Source: Runella defluvii (GTDB lineage Bacteria > Bacteroidota > Bacteroidia > Cytophagales > Spirosomataceae). Taken from it: 64,000 bases of DNA. Of this stretch, positions 8,526-15,076 are shown piece after piece. Both the position numbers and the translations under genes were made by a program. Location: the NCBI RefSeq assembly GCF_014195535.1, contig NZ_JACIBY010000001.1:970669-1034668 (forward strand), written 5' to 3'. How positions within the stretch are numbered: the first letter of the stretch is position 1; the number at the start of each line of letters is the position of its first letter. A model generated the notes under the pieces. The model made no database searches and was not told the origin of the DNA. It saw only the letters and a list, made by a program, of their open reading frames with translations.

Positions 8526-8591
8526 GATATTCACCGCCAGGCTTGGCCGCCCGCCCAAGTTTCGTTTAATCCCGAAAGCGTTCGGGACTTT

Positions 8592-8632
8592 ATGGCTTGG
8601 CCTTCGGCCACCACGAAAGCTTAGTTATTAGT
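8592..8632. repeat. 41-bp repeat, copy 1
   Basis: This 41-base segment, starting ATGGCTTGGCCTTCGGCCAC and ending TTAGTTATTAGT, recurs without change at 10052-10092. Both copies sit about 25 bases past the stop codon of a minus-strand gene. It holds a TGGCC-TTC-GGCCA hairpin. On the gene strand it starts ACTAATAACTAAG, resembling an attC outer arm. Confidence 0.65.
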
Positions 8633-8659
8633 TGCAGTTTTTCTTTCTTCCGTTATTCC

Positions 8660-9715
8660 CTATGTCGTTTTTTGTTTTTCATTTAAGGTTTTCGCTTCGT
8701 CCAATAAGTAAAGTGCATACGCTTTTGGTTTGAGTTTTTCACTGTTAAAATATGTTGGTGTTTTAAATCGGGTGCTTGTTTTTCCTGTCAAGGCAAAAAC
8801 TTTCTGACCGATTTTTGTAAAATAAAAATTTGGTTTTTTGAAATACACTTTTACTTTGTCAACTGTGAAAGCCCAATTGTCATAATTCTTTGAATAAAGT
8901 GTCTTTGATTTTGAAGATAAACGAATGAAAAGAAATGAAAGCGAAAATGGATTTATTGCTTTGTAACTGTTAGAAGGTACTTTTTTCTTTTCAAGATATT
9001 TTAGTTTCCCAAGGTCTTTGTCGTTCAGTATAATGAAACTTGAAAAATCGCCATAGAATTGTTTTCCAAAATCCCCTAAGCCATGAGTGAAGAATCTTGA
9101 AATAGCAGTAACGCCTTTTTCAATGCAAACAATAGCACCTTTTATAACAAGTCTTTCTTCTTGTTGATGGGTTAATTGAGTTAAATCTGTTTCACTACCA
9201 AATGAATATATGAACTTTTTAAAATTATCAAATGGATTAAAGGTTTGATTTGAATTTTCAAGGATGATTGTGTCAATGTAATAGTATCGTTGTCTGATTG
9301 AAAACTCTGTTATGATTTTTAGAAATTCACGAAAAGATTTATTGTTTTCAATAAAATTCAAATCCTCCCTTACCATTGGAACACGTTGCATAATTTCAAC
9401 ATCTTTTGAATACTTGATCAAATCGTCTAACATTTTCTCAATTCCATGTCCGTTGTCATAGTTATTAAACTTGTTTTTTGCCTTTTGTAGTTCGGGATAA
9501 TTACCTGTTAAATATTTATCTTTCAAAAGCAAAAGTATTTTTACTATTCTCTCAAAACCTGAAGAAAATAATTGTAAGGTAACGTGATTGTTTGAAACGA
9601 ACGAAGTTTGGTCGTTTAAGTTTTTTAGTCCTGCTATAATCAGTTTGAACGAAGCCTCAACTTCTTCTGTTACCGCTGCAACCTTTTCAATTTCGTGTGC
9701 TTTATTTACTTTCAT
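8660..9715 (-). CDS. Hypothetical cassette-borne protein, possibly HEPN-like N-terminus
   Basis: This 351-residue, Lys/Phe-rich, mostly helical protein has no signal peptide or membrane segment. The N-terminal third (about 45-110) has the alpha-helical look of HEPN-type domains, with NGHGIEKML as the most conserved-looking segment, but a catalytic R-x4-6-H is not evident. The C-terminal third alternates short strands with aromatic residues and ends in a charged tail. I do not recognise a family. It is very AT-rich and sits between a 41-bp repeat just past its stop and an attC-like site upstream of its start, as expected for a single-gene mobile unit. Confidence 0.6.
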   Translation of the reverse strand: MKVNKAHEIEKVAAVTEEVEASFKLIIAGLKNLNDQTSFVSNNHVTLQLFSSGFERIVKILLLLKDKYLTGNYPELQKAKNKFNNYDNGHGIEKMLDDLIKYSKDVEIMQRVPMVREDLNFIENNKSFREFLKIITEFSIRQRYYYIDTIILENSNQTFNPFDNFKKFIYSFGSETDLTQLTHQQEERLVIKGAIVCIEKGVTAISRFFTHGLGDFGKQFYGDFSSFIILNDKDLGKLKYLEKKKVPSNSYKAINPFSLSFLFIRLSSKSKTLYSKNYDNWAFTVDKVKVYFKKPNFYFTKIGQKVFALTGKTSTRFKTPTYFNSEKLKPKAYALYLLDEAKTLNEKQKTT

Positions 9716-9828
9716 CTACTTCATTTTTTCTTCTATTTCTTTTTCGTGAATAAATCTGCTGTGTATATTTCTTATAACTCAAACAATAATTCTATTCGGT
9801 TGGCGTGGGGTTGTACCTAAGATTGATT

Positions 9829-9965
9829 GCCTACGACGTTTTGGCGCTTGGCGCAGTGGCGGATTTCGGAGTATAAAACTGTCAATACACCACAAAAGTT
9901 GATGCGAGGTAAAATATTCAGTTAATCACTTCACCCGCCATTGAACCAGATACTTGTTAGCGACT
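9829..9965. repeat. attC-like structured site 1
   Basis: Left arm TGCCTACGACGTTTTGGC, inner CAGTGGCGG, a central spacer of about 70 bases, inner CCGCCATTG, and right arm CCAGATACTTGTTAGCG form an imperfect nested hairpin. The site is nearly the same as that at 11013-11147 along its length. The core AAC/GTT-type arms with matched inner boxes are the architecture of integron attC sites. The arms are less symmetric than at 11013. Confidence 0.55.
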
Positions 9966-10051
9966 GTGACTGTACTCCGCAACTCCATAATAAAAGAAAA
10001 GGGTTTGGTGAGCTCTCACCGCCACCGAAGGCTTCGTTCAACAGCGCCTTC

Positions 10052-10092
10052 ATGGCTTGGCCTTCGGCCACCACGAAAGCTTAGTTATTAGT
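10052..10092. repeat. 41-bp repeat, copy 2
   Basis: This is the same 41 bases as 8592-8632, placed 24 bases past the stop at 10117. It is preceded at 10015-10050 by GC-rich bases (CACCGCCACCGAAGGC) similar in position but not in sequence to those before copy 1. Exact identity next to divergent flanks suggests recent mobility or recombination. Confidence 0.65.
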
Positions 10093-10116
10093 GGCTGCTC
10101 TTTTTTTGGATTATTT

Positions 10117-10971
10117 CTATATCCCTTGTTGTCTCCAATATTCGTCAATCTCGTCTTGAAATGGCATTATAAAATTTGTTGCAATATGATAGTCGTTTTC
10201 GTTGGCTTCAAATTTATCCTTATAAAAAACCGTTCCTCTGTAAGCATATATATATTCAATTTGACCGTCTGGAAGTATTTTGTAATCATTTACTCCGAGT
10301 ATTCTAAAATCGTTATTGTCAAATTGCCCATATTGTATATGTCCACCAACAGATGGAACAGAATCATCGTTACAAACATCCCGCAATACTTTTAATAATT
10401 TGTTTCCTGGTTGAATATTTCCAGCGGTTATCAACTCTTCTGCTTTGTCTGTTCCTGAACCCATAATAATCATATCATTGTCATCTTCTAAAACCTCGTC
10501 ACACATAGTTTCAAAATGGTCGCCATAGTCAACTAACTGAAATTTATAGACCATTACTCTTAGATTTTCAGGACAATATCCACCGATTAAAAACTCAACA
10601 TCAGGGTCCCAATCCATTCCATCTCTCAGGTGGTCTGATGTATTTTCCAAAAACTTCACAATAACATTGCAAATTCCTCTCAAAGAAAAGTCTGTATATC
10701 CGGGAAGTAATTGTAAGTTCTGCAATACTTCTGCAATTGTTTCTTTTATCAAAAACGCATTCGTAGTGTCACGGCAGTAACACATCCCAAGCTTGTGATT
10801 GTAAATAATTTCTTCTATGCCTGTTTCAACTGGAGTTGGGTTCTTAATAATGACAGGTATCTGCATTACCTTAATCCCAATGTCTGCATAATGGTCATCG
10901 TCTATTGAAAACCTTGAATCAGAAGAAAATCTGATATTATTTCCGTTTTTCCAAGCTATACAAAGTGTCAT
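10117..10971 (-). CDS. Proteasome-like Ntn hydrolase, cassette-borne
   Basis: This 284-residue protein is probably an N-terminal-nucleophile peptidase of the proteasome beta/HslV fold. Counting the Thr after the initiator Met as 1, it keeps T1, D17 (in SSDSR) and K33 (in IGIKV), the three catalytic positions of proteasome beta subunits, at exactly those numbers. Further on, FLIGGY (about 126-131) and MGSG (169-172) match the conserved strand and the GSG loop. Met-Thr would be processed by methionine aminopeptidase, so no propeptide is needed, as in HslV. It is longer than HslV, with an insertion of about 40 residues before GSG and an extended C-terminus. No unfoldase such as HslU is adjacent. 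The gene is AT-rich and lies between attC-like repeats. Substrate and oligomeric state are unknown; a self-contained defence or stress protease is inference. Confidence 0.7.
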   Translation of the reverse strand: MTLCIAWKNGNNIRFSSDSRFSIDDDHYADIGIKVMQIPVIIKNPTPVETGIEEIIYNHKLGMCYCRDTTNAFLIKETIAEVLQNLQLLPGYTDFSLRGICNVIVKFLENTSDHLRDGMDWDPDVEFLIGGYCPENLRVMVYKFQLVDYGDHFETMCDEVLEDDNDMIIMGSGTDKAEELITAGNIQPGNKLLKVLRDVCNDDSVPSVGGHIQYGQFDNNDFRILGVNDYKILPDGQIEYIYAYRGTVFYKDKFEANENDYHIATNFIMPFQDEIDEYWRQQGI

Positions 10972-11012
10972 GAATTATTTTCTATTTGGTTTATTCTGTG
11001 GTTCTTTAGAGT

Positions 11013-11147
11013 TGCCACTAACGTTTTGGCGCTTGGCGCAGTGGCGGATTTCGGAGCACAAAACTGTCAATAAACCACAATAGTTGATGCGAGGTAGAAT
11101 GTTCAATTAACCACTTCACCCGCCATTGAGCCAAATGCCTGTTGGCA
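11013..11147. repeat. attC-like structured site 2
   Basis: TGCCACTAACGTTTTGGC at 11013-11030 pairs imperfectly with GCCAAATGCCTGTTGGCA at 11130-11147. Inside, CAGTGGCGG (11039-11047) pairs with CCGCCATTG (11120-11128), one mismatch. The spacer of about 70 bases matches that of the site at 9829. Paired outer AAC/GTT cores, inner boxes and a long loop are what an attC site needs. The gene at 11158 ends just beside it, in the orientation of a cassette. Confidence 0.6.
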
Positions 11148-11157
11148 GTAGTTGTTC

Positions 11158-12102
11158 TCATTCGTCAATATAGTTTTTTGCCTTGAAAAAATATAGAGTT
11201 ACGTGTTTATCAATTCTGTCGCTTAATGACTTAAAAAACTTGTTTGCATTAATAACATCATTTAAATGAGGATTAAAATGTTTAGCACCGTGGCCAATTT
11301 TATTTCTATTATCTCTAATTGAATGAAACGTGTCTGATTCATCCTTTGTCATTTTGAACAACAAAGTTTTCTCAAGAAATGTCGGGATTTCATTTGCTTT
11401 GAGGTTGTCAATTTTATTGTTGTAAATGTCAATTAAAGAAGATAAAAGCAGTCTCTCTGGGTTTATATAGCCTTGAATTTTTAGTTTATTGGAGAACTTT
11501 TTATACCTGTCTATTTTTCGTGGGTCAAAATCTTTGTCTAATTTCATTATATCTGAAATAGTGTCGTGGGTAGGCTGAAAATCTGTAAGATACTTTTCTC
11601 TGTCAACCGTTTGAATTGAATTTGTAAGTTCAATTGCAATGTCCATTACGAAAGCTTCAAAGTATGAGAACGTTGAAAAATATAGATATGTCGCTAATTT
11701 TGATTGATAATTTGATGTACAATTACTGATGTTCTCAGAGTAATTTATTGATTGTCTTTTGATTTCGTTTCTATAGGTTTTGTAGTCCGTCTCACCAATT
11801 GCATCAATAACTTTACTTTTAAACTCTGAACTATTTATTGGGATATTTAATAATAGTTTCAGTTTTTCGATTTTGTCGGTTGGTAATCCTTTTTCTGTAA
11901 GTGTTAAAATAGTGTCATCAGATATTTCATAAACGACAGAAGGTTCAAAATAATCTGGGTCGGGCAGTCTTTTGATTTTCTTGTCATTGAATAGTTTCAA
12001 ATTCTGTTTTAATACAGGTACACTTAAAGTCACCAAAACAGCAAAATTGAAAATTTCCTGTGTCCGCTCTTTAAATTCTTTATATGCCTGTGATTGTTTC
12101 AT
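11158..12102 (-). CDS. HEPN-like domain protein, candidate ribonuclease toxin
   Basis: This protein of about 314 residues is helical, with no signal peptide. Near the C-terminus SIRDNRNKIGHGAKHF contains R-N-K-I-G-H, the R-x4-H signature of HEPN domains, many of which are metal-independent RNases in toxin-antitoxin and anti-phage systems. The surrounding helices (an FSYFEAFVMDIAIEL segment in the middle and DRIDKHVTLYFF at the end) fit the MAE_28990/RiboL-PSP-HEPN type. A longer frame is open to 12198, but it would read through the tRNA-like gene at 12114-12213, so I start at the ATG at 12102 (MKQSQAYKEF). No partner antitoxin is next to it. AT-rich and followed by an attC-like site, it looks like a cassette. 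Confidence 0.65.
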   Translation of the reverse strand: MKQSQAYKEFKERTQEIFNFAVLVTLSVPVLKQNLKLFNDKKIKRLPDPDYFEPSVVYEISDDTILTLTEKGLPTDKIEKLKLLLNIPINSSEFKSKVIDAIGETDYKTYRNEIKRQSINYSENISNCTSNYQSKLATYLYFSTFSYFEAFVMDIAIELTNSIQTVDREKYLTDFQPTHDTISDIMKLDKDFDPRKIDRYKKFSNKLKIQGYINPERLLLSSLIDIYNNKIDNLKANEIPTFLEKTLLFKMTKDESDTFHSIRDNRNKIGHGAKHFNPHLNDVINANKFFKSLSDRIDKHVTLYFFKAKNYIDE

Positions 12103-12113
12103 TGTCAAATAAG

Positions 12114-12213
12114 TGGGGAATGCAGGACTCGAACCTACATCCTGGGCAATGTCTTTGAGGTGGTGGTCAATTTTAATTCGGTGCCCTGGCTTTACCAATT
12201 AAGCTAATTCCCC
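12114..12213 (-). tRNA. tRNA-like gene with enlarged anticodon loop (possible pseudo-tRNA)
   Basis: The minus strand gives a perfect 7-bp acceptor stem (GGGGAAT/ATTCCCC), a 4-bp D stem with GG in the loop (GCTT...AAGC), and a 5-bp T stem with TTCGAGT loop, plus discriminator A. The anticodon stem (CC-A-GGGCA with TGCCC-A-GG) encloses about 33 bases instead of 7. It has no normal U33-anticodon arrangement, so no anticodon is assigned. CCA is not encoded. Bacterial tRNA introns are normally self-splicing and far longer, so this is either a decayed tRNA, an insertion, or an unusual structured RNA. It closes the cassette-like block. Confidence 0.5.
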
Positions 12214-12364
12214 ATTTTTCAAATTTACGTTTTTTATTGTTTGTGTGTCTGTCTTTTTACAATTACTGCCAACTCTCAAATATGCGAAAGTTTTGTAGTA
12301 CTTTTTGTATTTATTTGACTTTTATCAAGAATGTATTGTATTTTATGTGTCGTGCTTATTGTCC

Positions 12365-12481
12365 CTACCCCCCAAATCTCATCCACTTCACGGGCAAACC
12401 GATTCCACCCAAAAACGTATCTAAAAGCCAATGAGGGCGAAAAGCAAAGGCGTATGCCGCTTTGTAAATATATCCCAAAGA
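12365..12481 (-). pseudogene. Possible C-terminal gene remnant
   Basis: In the gap between 12214 and 12610 one minus-strand frame reads 38 protein-like residues ending FLGGIGLPVKWMRFGG before a stop, with an in-frame stop just upstream and no start. The aromatic/Arg/Pro composition and higher GC than the flanking cassettes suggest the tail of a real but lost gene. The rest of the gap (12214-12364 and 12482-12610) shows nothing I recognise. Confidence 0.3.
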
Positions 12482-12610
12482 TTAGTTGAATTCAAAACTA
12501 ACTGCCTAATTCCTAAAAGTTTTTTTAAAATTGCGGAGCAGGGGTAGGTTTGTGCCATGGGTGTTAGACCTTTCCTTCGTCGAGGTGACAAAAGTTGGGG
12601 GTGACAAAGT

Positions 12611-13828
12611 TTATTCTTTGGAGGTGGTGCCGAGTAGCAACGGAAGCATAAACGCGTTTCGTCCTTCGGGTTTTACGGAGGGGAGGAGGGTTAGGTACGC
12701 AGGTTGGTGGTATTTTTGGGAAGCCAACGTAAAAATGGCCGCGCTGTGTTCGTACGATTTGGGTTTGATCTGCTGGTACGTCCACGCTTTTTGCCCTTCC
12801 ACAAAAGGCACCAAAAAATCAACGCACTTCCGAATTCCCTTCCCGTCGGGCGTTTCGTACGTCCAAAGGTCGATGCGGAGGTGTTCGGCCAGCCGCGCCA
12901 AGGTCATAAATCCCCACAAATTCATGTTGGTATAATTCCACGACAAGGTTCTTGCCAACTCGTGCGGTTGGCTGCCGTCGGGTTTCCATTGGCTTGCCAT
13001 TCGTTGTTTGGTCACGGTGAGCTGCTTTTCGGCCAGGTCGCGGCGGCCACATGCCAAGGCCAGGGCGACGAGCTGCACGTCGTAGTACGTCCCGTGGTTG
13101 TTGTGTTCGTCGGCTTCGTCTTTGCCCAAGTCGCTGGTCATCAGCCATTCTAGGTACGACGAAAACCATTTGTTGAGCTCCTGCTGCGCGGTCCCGTCCC
13201 AATGTTTGGAGCCTGCCAACAGTGCCGACGCGTCGCAGACTTTGCCCAGTTCGCGGGTTTCGATGATGCCAATGCCACGTCCGTTGTTTACCCCAGGAAT
13301 TCCCTGTCCGTACTTCAAATGAGGGTTCATGCGGGTTTCAGGGTTCAAAAACCACGTTTTGAGCAGTTTTGCCCCAAATTCGGCGTACTTTTCTTCGCCC
13401 GAATAAAAATAGGCCAAGCCCAACAACTCCGACTCCGCCATGAGTTTATCAAAATGGTCGTGGTCGGTAATGCCATTGATTTCGGGGTTTCGATCCCCGT
13501 CGCGGCGAATGTAGGGCTTGCCGTCGGCTTTGGTAGGGTCGGGCCACCAATACGGCGCCTGCGACATGTAGTCGTGTTTATCGCCACTCGGCGGCAACGG
13601 GATTTTGTCCATCACCGAATACACCTTGTTGTTTTTTACCAATTGGTCGGCTTCCTGCATCAACTGCCGATAGGCGGCGGCGAGGGCGGGGTTTCCTGCC
13701 TTGCGTACTTGCTGGTTATGGGTCACTATTTTGGCATCCATCAAGAGGGTTGCGGGCATTTGTTGTCCCCGAACGACGGAGTAAAGGGTGACCAATAGGA
13801 GGATGAAAACAAGGCGGTTGGGCGTCAT
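12611..13828 (-). CDS. Alginate-lyase-fold polysaccharide lyase (PF05426-like)
   Basis: This secreted protein of about 405 residues is probably a uronate-specific lyase. The start at 13828 gives a clean signal peptide (MTPNRLVFILLL...VRG-Q). Longer in-frame starts up to 13858 add only a short unsupported extension. SQAPYWWPDP (about 89-98) and HNNHGTYYDVQ (about 242-252) are the hallmark segments of the alginate lyase superfamily toroid, with His and Tyr in the second as likely catalytic residues. Families PL5 and PL38 share these; the substrate is not resolved. It lies divergent from the GH43 gene at 13956. With the lyases at 3258-6715 it probably forms one functional set, now separated by the AT-rich block. 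Confidence 0.75.
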   Translation of the reverse strand: MTPNRLVFILLLVTLYSVVRGQQMPATLLMDAKIVTHNQQVRKAGNPALAAAYRQLMQEADQLVKNNKVYSVMDKIPLPPSGDKHDYMSQAPYWWPDPTKADGKPYIRRDGDRNPEINGITDHDHFDKLMAESELLGLAYFYSGEEKYAEFGAKLLKTWFLNPETRMNPHLKYGQGIPGVNNGRGIGIIETRELGKVCDASALLAGSKHWDGTAQQELNKWFSSYLEWLMTSDLGKDEADEHNNHGTYYDVQLVALALACGRRDLAEKQLTVTKQRMASQWKPDGSQPHELARTLSWNYTNMNLWGFMTLARLAEHLRIDLWTYETPDGKGIRKCVDFLVPFVEGQKAWTYQQIKPKSYEHSAAIFTLASQKYHQPAYLTLLPSVKPEGRNAFMLPLLLGTTSKE

Positions 13829-13900
13829 TGGAATGGAGTTAATGGGCATACATACCATAAAAAGCCGCAGATGGGTTTAAAATACCTTCTTACTGGTATT

Positions 13901-13931
13901 TTTGATAACCGACGAATATCCCCTAATTTTA
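13901..13931 (+). promoter_or_regulatory. Bacteroidota-type promoter of the GH43 gene
   Basis: TTTG at 13901-13904 and TAATTTTA at 13924-13931 are 19 bases apart, matching the -33/-7 layout. The last base of the -7 differs from consensus. Transcription would begin near 13938, leaving a leader of about 18 bases. This excludes the in-frame upstream start at 13902 and supports the ATG at 13956. Confidence 0.5.
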
Positions 13932-13955
13932 GCGCCGAATCCTAAACATCATTCC

Positions 13956-14990
13956 ATGATTTCTATTTCCAAATGTAAGGTGGCAATCGTCGTGCTTGCC
14001 GCCGTCGTATCTACTTTTGCTGTTGCACAAACCTCCAAAAAGACCTCAGGAAACCCCATTTTTGATGGCTGGTACGCCGACCCAGAAGCCGTTATTTTGG
14101 GGAAAGAATACTGGATTTTTCCAACTTTTTCGGCCAAATACAAAGACCAAGTGTTTTTGGATGCGTTTTCGTCAAAAGACTTGGTGAACTGGGAAAAGCA
14201 CCCGCGTATCATCGACACCACGGCCGTCAAGTGGGCCAAAATGGCGATGTGGGCGCCTTGCATTGTGCCTAAAGACAATAAGTACTTTTTGTTTTTTGCG
14301 GCCAATGACATTCAAAGTTCGGAACGAAAAGGGTTTGGCGCCAACAACCCCGATAAAGACGATAAAATCGGCGGGATTGGCATTGGGGTAGCGTCACGTC
14401 CCGAGGGGCCGTACAAAGATTATTTGGGCAAACCGCTCATCAATCAGTTTTACAACAAAGCGCAGCCCATCGACCAAGCTGTTTTTAAGGACAAAGACGG
14501 CCAATATTACATCATTTATGGTGGCTGGGGGCGCTGCAATATCGCCAAGCTAAAAGATGATTTTACGGGACTTGTGCCGCTCGAAAACGGCGAAATGGTG
14601 AAAGAAATTACGCCCAAAGGCTACGTAGAAGGGCCCATTATGTTTATTCGGAACGGGAAATATTACTTGATGTGGTCGGAAGGAGGCTGGACAAACGGCA
14701 CCTATAAAGTGGCGTACGGCGTAGCGGACTCGGTTTGGGGGCCGTTTGAGAAAAAATCAACGATTTTGGTTGCCGACGAAAAAGTGGCAACGGGCGCAGG
14801 CCATCATTCGGTGATTAATATCCCCAAAACGGACGATTGGTACATCGTTTACCACCGCCGTCCTATTCCCAATAAAGACCGCGACCACCGCGTTGTCTGC
14901 ATCGACCACATGTATTTCAACGAAGACGGCACCATCAAAGACGTAAAAATGACGTTTGAAGGGGTAGAAAAACGGAAGTTGAAGAAATAA
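13956..14990 (+). CDS. Glycoside hydrolase family 43-like enzyme
   Basis: This 344-residue protein has a signal peptide (cleavage after about residue 24, AVA-Q) and a five-bladed propeller of the GH43 type. The three catalytic acids can be placed: D42 in WYADPEAV (general base), D173 in PIDQAVF (pKa modulator) and E225 in YVEGPIMF (general acid). The spacing is normal for the family, whose members remove arabinose, xylose or galactose side chains. There is no carbohydrate-binding module. It is divergent from the alginate-lyase-like gene, so both may be induced together. No SusC/SusD pair is present in the window, so it is not a complete polysaccharide utilisation locus. Confidence 0.85.
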   Translation: MISISKCKVAIVVLAAVVSTFAVAQTSKKTSGNPIFDGWYADPEAVILGKEYWIFPTFSAKYKDQVFLDAFSSKDLVNWEKHPRIIDTTAVKWAKMAMWAPCIVPKDNKYFLFFAANDIQSSERKGFGANNPDKDDKIGGIGIGVASRPEGPYKDYLGKPLINQFYNKAQPIDQAVFKDKDGQYYIIYGGWGRCNIAKLKDDFTGLVPLENGEMVKEITPKGYVEGPIMFIRNGKYYLMWSEGGWTNGTYKVAYGVADSVWGPFEKKSTILVADEKVATGAGHHSVINIPKTDDWYIVYHRRPIPNKDRDHRVVCIDHMYFNEDGTIKDVKMTFEGVEKRKLKK

Positions 14991-14996
14991 GTGGTT

Positions 14997-15070
14997 AATT
15001 AGGAATGACGAGTTAGGAATTACGAATTACGAATCGTTCGCTCCTAGTTTCTAACTCTTAATTCCTAATT
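14997..15070. repeat. Heptameric degenerate repeat forming an inverted repeat
   Basis: The left arm is built of 7-base steps such as ATTAGGA, ATGACGA, GTTAGGA and ATTACGA. The first 20 bases (14997-15016) pair with 15051-15070 with a few mismatches, giving a hairpin between the convergent GH43 and murF-alr genes that may act as a terminator. The same heptameric style occurs at 28752-28789 and, with different letters, at 38310-38390. Confidence 0.6.
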
Positions 15071-15076
15071 CTTTTG

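Noticed and set aside
8431-8631. Small protein gene in the third 165-bp unit
   Set aside because: The frame follows the repeat sequence and its codons match the other repeat copies; it is open by chance.
11158-12198. Longer start of the HEPN-like protein at 12198
   Set aside because: The extra codons read through the tRNA-like gene; the ATG at 12102 is adequate.
6801-12235. Transposon or prophage as the origin of the AT-rich block
   Set aside because: No transposase, integrase or phage structural gene was found; the attC-like repeats fit a cassette array better.
13902-14990. Longer start of the GH43 gene at 13902
   Set aside because: It overlaps the likely promoter and puts extra residues before a clear signal peptide.
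3258-14990. Complete polysaccharide utilisation locus
   Set aside because: No SusC/SusD pair, no hybrid two-component or anti-sigma regulator is present in the window.
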